A stretch of DNA of 64,000 nt. It comes from Aquimarina longa SW024 (lineage in GTDB: Bacteria > Bacteroidota > Bacteroidia > Flavobacteriales > Flavobacteriaceae). Under the pieces are notes generated by a model. It did no database searches. It worked only from the letters and a program-made list of their open reading frames with translations, and was not told where the DNA came from. Location: NCBI RefSeq assembly GCF_001401755.1, contig NZ_KQ474101.1:139039-203038 (forward strand). The letters run 5' to 3'. Positions 53,370 to 62,431 of this stretch are shown piece by piece. The position numbers and the translations under genes are program-made. How positions within the stretch are numbered: the stretch's first letter is position 1; each line of letters begins with the position of its first letter.

Positions 53370-54581
53370 TTACGATTTTTTTTCTAGCAATGCCATGTAA
53401 AATCCATCATAACCAGATTGATGGGAAAGCACTTTTTTATCTTTAATAAAAATGAATTCTTCTCCTGTTTCTTTAGAAAGAAAGTTTTTTACTTGGTTTT
53501 GATTTTCTGAAGGAAGTATAGAACAGGTTGCATAGACTAGCTTACCTCCAGGTTTAACCATTTTGGAGTAATTTTCTAATATTTCGGCTTGTGTATTTTT
53601 GATTTTATCTAGAAATTCTGGTTGTAGCTTCCATTTGGCATCTGGATTTCTTCGTAATACGCCAAGACCACTACATGGAGCATCGATTAATATACGATCT
53701 GCTTTGCCATATAATTTTTTAATATCTTTTGTACTCTCTATGAGTCGAGTTTCGATATTATGAGCCCCATCTCTGCGGGCTCTTCTTTTTAGTTCCTTGA
53801 GTTTATTCTCATAAATGTCCATAGCGATGACTTGTCCTTTGTTTTCCATCAAAGCTGCCAAATGAAGGCTTTTTCCGCCTGCTCCAGCGCAGGTGTCTAC
53901 AATACGTTGACCAGGTTGCACATCTAAGAAATTAGCTACTAATTGAGAAGAAGCATCTTGTACTTCGAATAGCCCTTTTTTAAAAACTTCTGTACTAAAT
54001 ACATTTGTTCTTTCGATAAGTTGAAGTGCATCTGGATACCCTTTAATAAACTCAGTATCGATATTTTCATCCTCTAAAAGACTTCTTAATTTATCTCGTG
54101 TGGTTTTTAATGTATTGGCACGTAATACTACAGGAGCTTGTTCATTTAGTGAACTAATTTCATTATCCCATAGTTTACCTAGTTCTTGTTCTCCTAGTTG
54201 ATCGATCCAATCAGGGATTGATTCTTTAAACTTTCTAATTTTACTTAATTCATCAAAACGTCCTTTAATACGTCTGGTAGGAGTAGGGACAATTTGCTTC
54301 CAATCTGGTAATGTAATACCTCTTAATGTTGCCCAAACAGCAAATAATCTCCACAGGTTTTCTCTATGAAAAGGCTCTTTTACTTCAGCAATTTCTGCAT
54401 ACAAACGTTTCCAACGTACAATCTCATAGACTGTTTCTGCAACAAAACCACGATCACGAGATCCCCATCTTTTGTCTCGCTTTAATAATTTTTGCACCAC
54501 TTTATCAGCATAAGCTCCTTCATTGAATATTTGATGCAATCCATCTATGACAGCAAAGACAAGATTTCTATGTAAACGCAT
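53370..54581 (-). CDS. rsmB: 16S rRNA cytosine-C5 methyltransferase (RsmB type)
   Basis: A 403-residue SAM-dependent RNA methylase: an N-terminal NusB-like helical region (1-150), then the NOL1/NOP2/Sun catalytic domain with SAM motif VDTCAGAGGKSLHLAALM, acidic DIYENKL, motif IV DAPCSGLGVLRRNPD and motif VI YATCSILPSENQNQV whose Cys is the nucleophile. RsmB modifies C967 of 16S rRNA in E. coli; in this lineage the precise target base is inferred. It stands alone, divergent from the BNR lipoprotein gene, and its -7 box TACCTTTG (minus) is at 54604-54611. Confidence 0.88.
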   Translation of the reverse strand: MRLHRNLVFAVIDGLHQIFNEGAYADKVVQKLLKRDKRWGSRDRGFVAETVYEIVRWKRLYAEIAEVKEPFHRENLWRLFAVWATLRGITLPDWKQIVPTPTRRIKGRFDELSKIRKFKESIPDWIDQLGEQELGKLWDNEISSLNEQAPVVLRANTLKTTRDKLRSLLEDENIDTEFIKGYPDALQLIERTNVFSTEVFKKGLFEVQDASSQLVANFLDVQPGQRIVDTCAGAGGKSLHLAALMENKGQVIAMDIYENKLKELKRRARRDGAHNIETRLIESTKDIKKLYGKADRILIDAPCSGLGVLRRNPDAKWKLQPEFLDKIKNTQAEILENYSKMVKPGGKLVYATCSILPSENQNQVKNFLSKETGEEFIFIKDKKVLSHQSGYDGFYMALLEKKS

Positions 54582-54603
54582 TGTATTAATTTTTTAAGGA
54601 GTG

Positions 54604-54611
54604 CAAAGGTA
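54604..54611 (-). promoter_or_regulatory. -7 promoter box of rsmB
   Basis: The minus strand reads TACCTTTG, 23-30 nt upstream of the start codon. Confidence 0.55.
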
Positions 54612-54657
54612 GACCTTTGTAATGAAATACTATTATATTTGAGTATAATTATTGCTC

Positions 54658-55728
54658 ATGAGAATAATCGTTTTATTACTATTAGGGATGTGTGTTGTTT
54701 TCTGTACTACAGAAGATAGTGTAGTAACCCATAATTTTTCTAAAGTTAAAATAGTCCCTCTTTTTAAAGATACGATTAGTATAAGGGCTGTGGCTATATA
54801 TAATGATACATTAGCGGGTTTTGGTTATACTAAGGGATATGGTTTTATAAATCTTAACACAACTAAAGTAACGCTCACTAATTTTGAAGTTAGTAGTGGT
54901 GATACGATCAAAAATAATGATAACTGGATTGCAGAGCAGCGTGCTGTAAATTTTGCGGATAGTTCTTTTTTTAGTTTAGGTATAGGTTCTCCTGCTAGAT
55001 TGAGAAAAATAAATAAAAATACTAAAGAGGAGAAAATTGTATACAAGGAAATAGGAGAGGGTGTGTTTTATGATGCGATTGCATTTTGGAATCCTTTAGA
55101 AGGAATCGCAATGGGAGATCCTATTGATACTTGTTTATCTATCATTATAACAAGGGATGGAGGGGATACGTGGAAAAAGATTTCTTGTACAAATTTACCT
55201 GAAACTTTTGTAGGAGAAGCTGCGTTTGCGGCCAGTAATGGTAATATTGCTATAGTAGGAGATAAGACATGGATTGTTTCTGGAGGAATGGTATCTAGAG
55301 TATTTTATTCTCCTGATAAGGGTAAAAACTGGGAAGTTTTTGATACTCCTATTATTAAGGGAAAGAAAACTACGGGTGCATATTCATTAGATTTTTATGA
55401 TAAGAATATAGGTATTATTTTTGGAGGAGATTATACTGCACCAGAAAATAATGTTGCTAATAAGGCAATTACAAATGATGGAGGAAAAACATGGCAGTTA
55501 GTATCAAATGGTAATGGAGCAGGATATAAAAGCTGTGTTCGGTATATACCTAATGGAGGAGGTAAAGAAATAGTAGCTGTTGGATTTACTGGAATTTCTA
55601 TCTCTAATGATTTAGGAAAAAATTGGAATATAGTTAGTAAAGAAAGTTTTTATACGTTACGTTTTATTAATGATAGTATTGCTATAGCGGCTGGTAAAGG
55701 AGGAATATCAAAACTTCTATTTAAATAA
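54658..55728 (+). CDS. BNR/Ycf48-like repeat lipoprotein
   Basis: A 356-residue lipoprotein (start at ATG 54658: MRIIVLLLLGMCVVFC, Cys at 16; the in-frame TTG six bases upstream is less likely). Four Asp-box repeats of the sialidase/BNR type are visible: DGGDTWKKIS, SPDKGKNWEVF, NDGGKTWQLVS and NDLGKNWNIVS, giving a beta-propeller like Ycf48 or Vps10 domains. Databases label relatives glycosyl hydrolase or oxidoreductase; no catalytic motif supports either, so I leave the function open. A surface scaffold or assembly factor is possible. Confidence 0.8.
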   Translation: MRIIVLLLLGMCVVFCTTEDSVVTHNFSKVKIVPLFKDTISIRAVAIYNDTLAGFGYTKGYGFINLNTTKVTLTNFEVSSGDTIKNNDNWIAEQRAVNFADSSFFSLGIGSPARLRKINKNTKEEKIVYKEIGEGVFYDAIAFWNPLEGIAMGDPIDTCLSIIITRDGGDTWKKISCTNLPETFVGEAAFAASNGNIAIVGDKTWIVSGGMVSRVFYSPDKGKNWEVFDTPIIKGKKTTGAYSLDFYDKNIGIIFGGDYTAPENNVANKAITNDGGKTWQLVSNGNGAGYKSCVRYIPNGGGKEIVAVGFTGISISNDLGKNWNIVSKESFYTLRFINDSIAIAAGKGGISKLLFK

Positions 55729-55836
55729 TGATAAGGTTACATAATAATGATTAGATATATCAGGTGAGGTAAAACTTTTTGATACTACCTATAATTTTGA
55801 TTGCTTATCATTATCTTTGACTAAACAAAGGATTAC

Positions 55837-57183
55837 ATGTTAGAATACACGCCTATTATTATTGCTATTGGGGTAATAATTGTATCAATTATAACAGGTT
55901 TTTTCATTGGTAGATATATCATTTTATTACAACAAGAAGGTGAAAAAAACATAATGAATGAGCGTATCAATCTATTACAATTACAGTTTGATGAGTATAA
56001 AAATACTACAACAATTCGACTTTCTGATTTAACTAAAGAACGAGAAGAAATACGTAGAGAAAAAGATTTTATTAGTATAGAGCTTACCCGTCGTACTAAT
56101 GAATATGAAAATCTTAAATTTACAAACGCATCACAGAAGGAAGAAATAGGGAAGCTTCAGGAAAAATTTACTAAAGAATTTGAAAATCTTGCAAATAAAA
56201 TTTTGGAAGAAAAGTCTATCAAGTTTACTGAGCAGAATAAGCAAAACATCAAGAATATTTTAAACCCTTTACAGGAAAAAATTAACGTTTTTGAGAAAAA
56301 AGTAGAGCAAACTCATAAAGAAAGTATTGATTATCATGCGGCATTACGTCAACAGATTTTAGGACTCAAGGATCTTAATGAACAAATGAGTAAAGAGGCA
56401 ATTAATTTAACTAAAGCACTGAAAGGAGATAATAAAATACAAGGTAATTGGGGAGAATTAGTATTAGAGCGTGTGTTAGAAAAATCAGGACTAGAAAGAG
56501 ATAGAGAATATTTTGTACAACAAAGTTTTACATTAGATGATGGTCGTAAAGTGATGCCAGATGTTGTGGTTTATCTTCCTGATAATAAAAAAATGATTAT
56601 TGACTCTAAAGTAGCTCTTACTGCATATGAACGGTATAGTAATGAAGAAGATAAAGAGGTACGAACATTAAATCTTAAGGAGCATATCAGTTCATTAAAA
56701 CGACATGTAGATCAGCTTTCAGAAAAGAATTATCAAGATCTTTATGACATAGAATCTCCAGATTTTATACTAATGTTTGTACCAATAGAGCCCGCTTTTG
56801 CGATAGCTATCAATCAGGATAATAACTTATATAATCAAGCCTTTGAAAAAAATATAATTATTGTTACTCCTGCAACATTGCTAGCTACATTACGTACTAT
56901 AGATACCATGTGGAATAACGAAAAACAACAGCGTAATGCTATTGAGATTGCGCGTCAGGCAGGAGCTTTATATGATAAGTTTGATGGATTGGTAACAGAT
57001 CTCACAGGGGTGGGGAAAAAAATGGATGATGCTAAAAGGGAGTATTCTGCGGCAATGAATAAATTAGTTGAAGGACGAGGAAATTTAGTAACAAGTGTAG
57101 AAAAGCTTAAAATAATGGGAGCTAAAGCTAAAAAATCGTTGCCAGATACTATGATTAAGAGGGCTACAGAAGAAAACGAATAA
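55837..57183 (+). CDS. rmuC: RmuC-family DNA recombination protein
   Basis: A 448-residue protein with one N-terminal membrane helix (IIIAIGVIIVSIITGFFIG, about 6-24), a long coiled coil (30-190), then the RmuC nuclease-like domain: KGDNKIQGNWGELVLERVLEKSGLERD, MPDVVVYLPDNKKMIIDSKVALTAYERY and FVPIEPAFAIAI, with the PD-(D/E)xK-like Asp and Lys in IIDSKV. RmuC limits rearrangements at inverted repeats in E. coli by an unclear mechanism. Two small membrane-protein genes follow on the same strand. Confidence 0.92.
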   Translation: MLEYTPIIIAIGVIIVSIITGFFIGRYIILLQQEGEKNIMNERINLLQLQFDEYKNTTTIRLSDLTKEREEIRREKDFISIELTRRTNEYENLKFTNASQKEEIGKLQEKFTKEFENLANKILEEKSIKFTEQNKQNIKNILNPLQEKINVFEKKVEQTHKESIDYHAALRQQILGLKDLNEQMSKEAINLTKALKGDNKIQGNWGELVLERVLEKSGLERDREYFVQQSFTLDDGRKVMPDVVVYLPDNKKMIIDSKVALTAYERYSNEEDKEVRTLNLKEHISSLKRHVDQLSEKNYQDLYDIESPDFILMFVPIEPAFAIAINQDNNLYNQAFEKNIIIVTPATLLATLRTIDTMWNNEKQQRNAIEIARQAGALYDKFDGLVTDLTGVGKKMDDAKREYSAAMNKLVEGRGNLVTSVEKLKIMGAKAKKSLPDTMIKRATEENE

Positions 57184-57216
57184 ATACTAAAAAAACACTG
57201 ATTAAAATTAATACAA

Positions 57217-57564
57217 ATGAATTCATTAAATCACTTCTTAGAGAACTTATCTTATCTATTAGGAACACTTTTCTATATATTACCAATTTTAGCTTTTATT
57301 GTTCTTTCAATTTATTATATCAATAAGGTTGGCAATACAAAAGAAGGTACTTTTATACTAGTTGGTAATATTCTTATACTAGTTGTAGCTATTATACACC
57401 AATTTTTATTTCGATTTATAGATAATTTAGGTGTTGATATATATACTTTTATTAATTTAATATGTAATCTTGTTGCTTTTATAGGGTCTATTCTATTTGT
57501 AATAGGTTTCTTTATGATTATTAAAAAAAATATTAAAAACGATACAATAACTTTTAAAAATTAG
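57217..57564 (+). CDS. Small polytopic membrane protein, function unknown
   Basis: A 115-residue protein with three or four predicted membrane helices (LGTLFYILPILAFIVLSIYYI; GTFILVGNILILVVAIIHQFL; INLICNLVAFIGSILFVIGFFMI) and little else. I recognise no family. It lies 33 nt after rmuC and 13 nt before another small membrane-anchored protein gene, so it is probably co-transcribed with both. Confidence 0.65.
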   Translation: MNSLNHFLENLSYLLGTLFYILPILAFIVLSIYYINKVGNTKEGTFILVGNILILVVAIIHQFLFRFIDNLGVDIYTFINLICNLVAFIGSILFVIGFFMIIKKNIKNDTITFKN

Positions 57565-57577
57565 TGATACTATACTT

Positions 57578-57946
57578 ATGAAAAAAATACTTGCATTAGT
57601 CATTATTGTAATTATAGCTCTTTTTGCTGGATGGTACGCATTTATATATTATGCTAGTTATAGTGAAGGAACTAGGAGTGGTGAACTTATAAAATTTAGT
57701 CATAAAGGGACTATTATTAAGACATGGGAAGGAGAAGTTAGCCAAGGAATTTCTGGAGCGCAAATATTTAGTTTTTCTGTAGAAGGCAAAAACAAAGACA
57801 TCATTAAAAAATTAGAAACTTTTCAGGGGAGATATGTTAAGTTAAAATATAAAGAACGATTCTCTAAAGTTTCTTGGTTGGGTGATACAAAATATTTTAT
57901 TATAGATGTTATAGAGGAAGAATCTCCTCATTTTAGAAATAAGTAA
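57578..57946 (+). CDS. Membrane-anchored protein of the SEGxRxGELIKFS type
   Basis: A 122-residue protein with one N-terminal hydrophobic anchor (ILALVIIVIIALFAGWYAFIYY) and a small beta-rich exported domain. The strings YSEGTRSGELIKFSHKGTIIKTWEGEVSQG and LKYKERFSKVSWLGDTKYFI mark a family widespread in Flavobacteria and often mislabelled 6-phosphogluconate dehydrogenase; nothing of that enzyme is present. The function is unknown. It ends a three-gene run with rmuC. Confidence 0.72.
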   Translation: MKKILALVIIVIIALFAGWYAFIYYASYSEGTRSGELIKFSHKGTIIKTWEGEVSQGISGAQIFSFSVEGKNKDIIKKLETFQGRYVKLKYKERFSKVSWLGDTKYFIIDVIEEESPHFRNK

Positions 57947-58019
57947 GCCAATGTTTCAATACACTAGTTTTATATATTGAATCATCGATTTTTATAGATA
58001 GATAAACTATTAATTCTTT

Positions 58020-58568
58020 ATGAAAAAATATAAAACTAATAAGGAATCCAGAGTAACTATCTCTGAATTAATGCTTCCATCTCACTCTAATTTTAGTGGT
58101 AAAATACATGGAGGATATATCTTATCATTAATGGATCAAATCGCTTTTGCATGTGCTTCTAAACATTCTGAAACCTATTGTGTGACGGCAAGTGTTGATA
58201 AAGTAGATTTTTTAAAACCTATTGAGGTAGGAGAACTTGTAACCTTAAAAGCATCTATAAATCATGTGGGCACTACTTCTATGGTTGTAGGCGTACGTGT
58301 TGAATCAGAAAATATACAAACAGGAAAAATGAAACATTGCAACTCTAGTTATTTTACTATGGTAGCTAAAAATGATAAAGGAGCTAGTATACCTATTCCT
58401 GGTCTCATTTTAGAAAATAAAACTGCAATACGTCGTTTTGTAAGAAGTATTATTCGTAAAGAAGATGCTAAAACTAGACAGACTAGATTTAAAGAATCAG
58501 AATTTGAGCTAGAGTCACATTTAGAAATTCTAAATGAGTATGATGTAAAAATTAATCTTAATCTGTAA
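58020..58568 (+). CDS. Acyl-CoA thioesterase, hotdog fold with C-terminal extension
   Basis: A 182-residue hotdog protein: HSNFSGKIHGGYILSLMDQIAFACASKH holds the catalytic Asp (MDQ), followed by TASVDKVDFLKPIEVGELV and the strand MVVGVRVESEN. A basic tail (about 135-182, AIRRFVRSIIRKEDAKTRQT) goes beyond the single domain; it is characteristic of the acyl-CoA hydrolase subgroup. It likely hydrolyses medium- or long-chain acyl-CoA and is distinct from the shorter YciA-type gene at 21437. Confidence 0.87.
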   Translation: MKKYKTNKESRVTISELMLPSHSNFSGKIHGGYILSLMDQIAFACASKHSETYCVTASVDKVDFLKPIEVGELVTLKASINHVGTTSMVVGVRVESENIQTGKMKHCNSSYFTMVAKNDKGASIPIPGLILENKTAIRRFVRSIIRKEDAKTRQTRFKESEFELESHLEILNEYDVKINLNL

Positions 58569-58667
58569 GTATTTTTTTTAAAAACGACTATTAATAATTA
58601 AAATAGAAGATGAGTTTCTTTGATAATAAAATCCATATACTCATTAATATTATAATTTGCTATAAAG

Positions 58668-59054
58668 ATGATAGACATTAGAAAACTTTTATTACTTTTA
58701 ATAACTATACTAAGTTTTAGTTGTAGTAGTGGTGATGATGGAGCTGGTACAGAAGATTCCAAACCTAATCCTACGACTAACCCTAATCCGAATAAAACAA
58801 CAACGTATGATGCTGATGTGAAAACAATTATTGATACAAATTGTATTCAATGTCATTCTAATCCTCCTACTCAGGGAGCGCCTATGTCATTAACAAATTA
58901 TCAAGAAGTCATAACAGCAATAAATGGAAAAAGAGATGTTGTGGGAAGAATGGAAACTACAGGTAGAAATGTAATGCCTCCAAATAATAGATTGCCACAA
59001 GAAACTATTGATGTTATGTTAGATTGGGTAGCTGATGGTTTTAAGGAAAAATAA
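58668..59054 (+). CDS. Lipoprotein with a single c-type heme motif
   Basis: A 128-residue lipoprotein (LSFSC, lipid Cys at about 19, then an acidic and Pro/Asn-rich linker). The C-terminal part has one covalent heme motif, NCIQCHSNPP, and a downstream Met in GRNVMPPNNRLP at the distance of the sixth ligand of small cytochromes c. The closing helix TIDVMLDWVADGF matches the PSD1/cytochrome C-like domain. It probably transfers electrons or senses redox at the outer membrane; no partner oxidase is nearby. A terminator follows. Confidence 0.82.
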   Translation: MIDIRKLLLLLITILSFSCSSGDDGAGTEDSKPNPTTNPNPNKTTTYDADVKTIIDTNCIQCHSNPPTQGAPMSLTNYQEVITAINGKRDVVGRMETTGRNVMPPNNRLPQETIDVMLDWVADGFKEK

Positions 59055-59098
59055 TATTATATGTTTTTAAGAAAATATCAGTAAAAAAATACTTATAA

Positions 59099-59124
59099 AG
59101 AGGCTAGATATTATTCTAGCCTCT
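59099..59124. terminator. Terminator after the cytochrome-like lipoprotein
   Basis: A perfect 10-bp stem (AGAGGCTAGA with TCTAGCCTCT) around TATTAT lies about 45 nt past the stop. The T-run is weak, but no other terminator is visible between the convergent genes. Confidence 0.65.
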
Positions 59125-59160
59125 TCTAGTTTAAATAAGATAATGTAAGTCTACTGATAG

Positions 59161-59445
59161 TTAGCTTATTATGTTAAAAAAGATATTGCCTACCGGTTTT
59201 ACCATTATCTTATAATTATTAGCTAATGCTCTAGGAAGTCTCACTTCATGTGCTCGATTATTTCTAACATTTCTAATCAGAGCTTCATTTTCAGGATATG
59301 TATTACCTCCATCTCTAGATAGTAAAATATCAATGATTGCCGTATTAATTCCATTGGCATTAGTGTTTGCAACATCCCAAGTTATAATATGCATGGTATT
59401 AGGTCTAAATCTTGTGTGCTTAGTATTTAGTTGATTTACATTTTG
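59161..59445 (-). pseudogene. Fragment of a secreted reprolysin-like metalloprotease
   Basis: The frame reads MHIITWDVANTNANGINTAIIDILLSRDGGNTYPEN ... HEVRLPRALANNYKIMVKPVGNIFF and matches a stretch of large flavobacterial secreted proteases with reprolysin-like domains (family form TVTWDVANTNxxPVN...ILLSxDGGNTFP...ARIMVxAxGNIFFDVS). Homology-like sequence extends upstream to about 59445 before a stop. No signal peptide, catalytic domain or C-terminal sorting domain is present, so it is a relic. An active S8 peptidase lies next to it. Confidence 0.6.
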
Positions 59446-59685
59446 TTATGAGGTTTTGAATTATTTTAATAGCTCTCTTGTTTAAAGGAAGTGATGTTCT
59501 TAACAAATTATTATTATAATATATAATAAAGAGATACTACTGTTAGGGTGGTAGAAGAAGAAAATATAATGTTATTGAATACTAACTTATCTCAGTTAAC
59601 TGTTAAAATTATTTTTAGATTGAAAGATAGGAATATGCTTAGAAATACTTATAAAATAAATTTTGGTTAAAAAACTAATACATAG
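59446..59685. other. Intergenic stretch without visible features
   Basis: Low-complexity AT-rich DNA between the protease relic and the S8 peptidase terminator. I see no ORF, hairpin or repeat that I can support. Confidence 0.5.
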
Positions 59686-59719
59686 AATAAGGAGCTAAAA
59701 AAATATTTAGCTCCTTATT
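59686..59719. terminator. Terminator after the S8 peptidase
   Basis: A 14-bp stem (AATAAGGAGCTAAA with TTTAGCTCCTTATT) and a 6-nt loop lie just past the stop of the minus-strand peptidase. Confidence 0.8.
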
Positions 59720-59744
59720 GTTAATTATATTATGCTGATTAAGA

Positions 59745-60962
59745 TTATCTTACGGTAGCAATGGGAGCAGTATAACCTCCCTTGTATATAGTTCCATCTG
59801 TTGCTGTACTATTACCTCTAAGAAGTAATATTCCTGCTACATGAGGTGATGCCATAGAGGTACCAGAAATTTTATTAAATCCGCCACCTGTCCAAGTAGA
59901 CCATACATTAGTACCAGGTGCCCAACGATCTACACTTCTTCCATAGCAAGAGCTTCCTGCTGGGCTATCTGTATATGTCATATTTCCTACACACCATGAG
60001 TTTGCTGTTCGCAATCGCTGAGGAGAATAATACTGAGTATCATCATTACTATTACCAGCAGCCATAGCTCCATAAGTTGTTCTTTCTAAATTTCTGAAAG
60101 CATCTTCTATTGCTCGAGAGGTATTTCTTTGAGAAAATCCTATACTATAGTTCCATGTATCTCCATTTCTAGCATTTCTTCTCACATAATCTACTCCTGC
60201 AATAATGTTAGCATCCGATCCAGATCCAGCAGCATTTAAAACTCTAACGGCTATAACAGTTGCTCCATAGGCAACTCCGATAACTCCAGAACCATTATTT
60301 TTTGCAGCAACAGTTCCTGCTACATGAGTCCCATGACCATTTTGATCTTGCCATGAACCACCTACAAAACTTCTGCTTCTAGCTTGATCAATATTTAGAT
60401 CACTATGAGGTGCTATACCACTATCAATGATCCAACATGTTTTCCCTGAACCATTTGCTCTACCTACTCGATTAATACCCCAAGGTAAAAACTCTCCATT
60501 TGGTAATCGAGAATCATAGGTTGTAGCTTTACTTTGTACAGTTGCAGGAAGTGTACTTACAGGTGTTCCTATTTCTAGTTCTAATTTATGAATATAATTA
60601 GGAACTATATATGCTATACTAGGATCTTTTTTTAGTTTTTCTAGATGTGCTTCTGATAAGTTTTTTACAGAAAATCCTTGTATTACACTACTATATGTAA
60701 ACTCTAGATTATCTTCTTCTATAGCATACTTTTTTAAGGTATTAGCAGATTTTGCTTTCATTTCTAATTGTTTTCCAGATTTAGAATCATCTTTTTTAAA
60801 GACAACAATATAACCTTTAGACACTGCTTGATCTGCCCCTATAGTAGAATCGGTAAGAGGAGCGGTTGCTTCGTTATCAATTATATCTGTGTCTTTTTCA
60901 CAGCTATAAAAGAATAAAGAAGCAATTAGTACTAGGCTTAAAATTCTCAGTTGAGTTTTCAT
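59745..60962 (-). CDS. Subtilisin-like S8 serine peptidase, lipoprotein
   Basis: A 405-residue lipoprotein (signal ILSLVLIASLFFYSC, Cys at about 21). An inhibitor I9-type propeptide follows (GYIVVFKKDD ... YAIEEDNLEFTYSSVIQGFSVKNLSE). The catalytic triad is complete: Asp in CWIIDSGIAPHSDL, His in NGHGTHVAGTVAAK and Ser in SGTSMASPHVAG, with the oxyanion Asn in AAGNSNDDT; the arrangement is proteinase K-like. It should be anchored on the surface or in the periplasm and matured by removing the propeptide. No T9SS sorting domain is present. Confidence 0.92.
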   Translation of the reverse strand: MKTQLRILSLVLIASLFFYSCEKDTDIIDNEATAPLTDSTIGADQAVSKGYIVVFKKDDSKSGKQLEMKAKSANTLKKYAIEEDNLEFTYSSVIQGFSVKNLSEAHLEKLKKDPSIAYIVPNYIHKLELEIGTPVSTLPATVQSKATTYDSRLPNGEFLPWGINRVGRANGSGKTCWIIDSGIAPHSDLNIDQARSRSFVGGSWQDQNGHGTHVAGTVAAKNNGSGVIGVAYGATVIAVRVLNAAGSGSDANIIAGVDYVRRNARNGDTWNYSIGFSQRNTSRAIEDAFRNLERTTYGAMAAGNSNDDTQYYSPQRLRTANSWCVGNMTYTDSPAGSSCYGRSVDRWAPGTNVWSTWTGGGFNKISGTSMASPHVAGILLLRGNSTATDGTIYKGGYTAPIATVR

Positions 60963-61422
60963 AAAATTTTTGAGTTTTTGTGTTAAATTTTAAACTTTTT
61001 TAAATTGTAATTACGAGCTCTAATTAAAATTTATAAACCAAAAGTAGAAATTAATCTGAATATAAGAATACGGTAAAATTTTATAGAACAGATGGTTAGT
61101 CCGTAATTTGTGGGATTTTTTATAATAAAAAAACGATTACATTATAATAATGCAATATTATTGCATCGTATGTGCTTAATGAGTTTTATCTAAAATTTTA
61201 GTAAAAAAACAAGGAATATTTAAAGAAAAATATATAATTAATGCTATTATTAAGGTATTATTAAAAATTAACTTAAGTTAACAATAATTAACCTGTAATT
61301 AACTTATGACAGGGAGTAATTACAAGTTAATTGTCGTAAAATAATATTAAAATTGATTCTTAATCGTTATAATATGAAATTACATATACAAGATTTAATT
61401 ATTTAGAAGGTATAATATAATT
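60963..61422 (-). promoter_or_regulatory. Gap with a perfect TGCAATATTATTGCA palindrome
   Basis: The 460-nt region upstream of the S8 peptidase has no ORF. At 61151-61165 there is an exact 15-bp palindrome, TGCAATA-T-TATTGCA, in the same TGCAA-N5-TTGCA layout as the site upstream of the MerC-like gene (4711-4725). It is about 190 nt before the peptidase start. The palindromes TTAACTTAAGTTAA at 61268-61281 and TAATTAACCTGTAATTA nearby are AT-rich and may be chance. A regulator linking the two loci is conjecture. Confidence 0.4.
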
Positions 61423-61866
61423 TTAATGTTTTTTTCTTCTGTTTTTAATTCTATCTAGCATACGTTTATGAAAATCTCCTTCGGCTTTTATAAGTTTTAA
61501 GATTTTTTTATCAGAAATAACATTTTTTAAGTCAATAATTAATTTTTTTCGTGCTTCGAATTTTTGTTCTTCGGCATTGAGGTAATTATTTAAGAAACTT
61601 TCAGTAGTTCTATTACTTAATGCTTCACCATTATCAGATTCTTTGATTGCCTTAAATAATTTTCGTTCTTGCACCCTAATTTTTTTTATCGCCTCTTTAT
61701 GGTCATTATAGATTGGCCAGAAGAGTTGTGCTTCTTTACTGGTTAAATCTAATTTTTCAGAGATGTACGCAATTTTAAATGTTTTTACTCTTTCTTTTGG
61801 TGTATTTTGAGCAAATGCTTCTATAAAAAAACTAACTAAACAAATAACTAATACTACTTTTTTCAT
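61423..61866 (-). CDS. Spy/CpxP-like periplasmic protein
   Basis: A 147-residue exported protein (signal MKKVVLVICLVSFFIEAFAQ) that is almost wholly helical and highly charged. The pattern LDLTSKEAQLFWPIYNDHKEAIKKIRVQERKL resembles the LTxxQ motifs of CpxP/Spy-like proteins, and a basic tail (KRMLDRIKNRRKKH) ends it. In Flavobacteria this gene is found last in operons with an ECF sigma and a small membrane protein, as here, and is often called sensor of ECF-type sigma factor. A chaperone or stress-sensing role is inferred. Confidence 0.8.
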   Translation of the reverse strand: MKKVVLVICLVSFFIEAFAQNTPKERVKTFKIAYISEKLDLTSKEAQLFWPIYNDHKEAIKKIRVQERKLFKAIKESDNGEALSNRTTESFLNNYLNAEEQKFEARKKLIIDLKNVISDKKILKLIKAEGDFHKRMLDRIKNRRKKH

Positions 61867-61875
61867 GTGCTTATT

Positions 61876-62400
61876 TTATTCTATATATATAATTTCGTCG
61901 TTTAAATTTTCTTCGGATAAATAGTCTAGTATTATTTCATCTGTGATCAGATTATCTTCAAATATTTTATTTATATCATTTCCTAATATAGATGCTATTT
62001 CGGCGGTACTAAACTTAATATTTTCATCGTCTATATATACATGTATATCTGCAACTTCAATATCATTAAAATTTAACTTTGATTTTTTAGTTACAGATAA
62101 TAGGATTGTGATTGCGATCATTGCAGCAATTCCAGTGATATATACAATGTTTTTCGTGGTTATTAAAGCCCTACTTTTTCTTTTAGGTTGATCATCATCG
62201 ATTTTTTGTGTTATAGTATATTCAAGAGTAGTAAAATAATTCTTAGGAGTTCTAAAACCTGATTCTATTTTAGAAGATAATATTACATCTGTTTTGCTAT
62301 CAGATGATATTTTTTTAGAAAGTTCATTTTCAAAATTTTCAAAATAATTTTGAGGAACCTTAAATCCACTATTGTTTTTATGTAAATTATCTTTTTTCAC
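61876..62400 (-). CDS. Probable anti-sigma membrane protein
   Basis: A 174-residue protein with one membrane helix (NIVYITGIAAMIAITILLSV, about 84-103). Its cytosolic half holds a duplicated motif, GFKVPQNYFENFENELSKKI (12-31) and GFRTPKNYFTTLEYTITQKI (48-67), possibly two sigma-binding helices; the outer half is acidic. It sits between the ECF sigma gene (31 nt upstream) and the CpxP-like gene (9 nt downstream). The position argues strongly for an anti-sigma factor, though no classical anti-sigma domain such as ZAS or FecR is visible. Confidence 0.7.
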   Translation of the reverse strand: MKKDNLHKNNSGFKVPQNYFENFENELSKKISSDSKTDVILSSKIESGFRTPKNYFTTLEYTITQKIDDDQPKRKSRALITTKNIVYITGIAAMIAITILLSVTKKSKLNFNDIEVADIHVYIDDENIKFSTAEIASILGNDINKIFEDNLITDEIILDYLSEENLNDEIIYIE

Positions 62401-62431
62401 TATTAATATGACTGATTTTTTGTCTATAGGT

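Noticed and set aside
61268..61290. TTAACTTAAGTTAA palindrome as an operator
   Set aside because: Low-complexity AT-rich palindrome of a kind expected by chance in such DNA; no second copy seen next to a gene.
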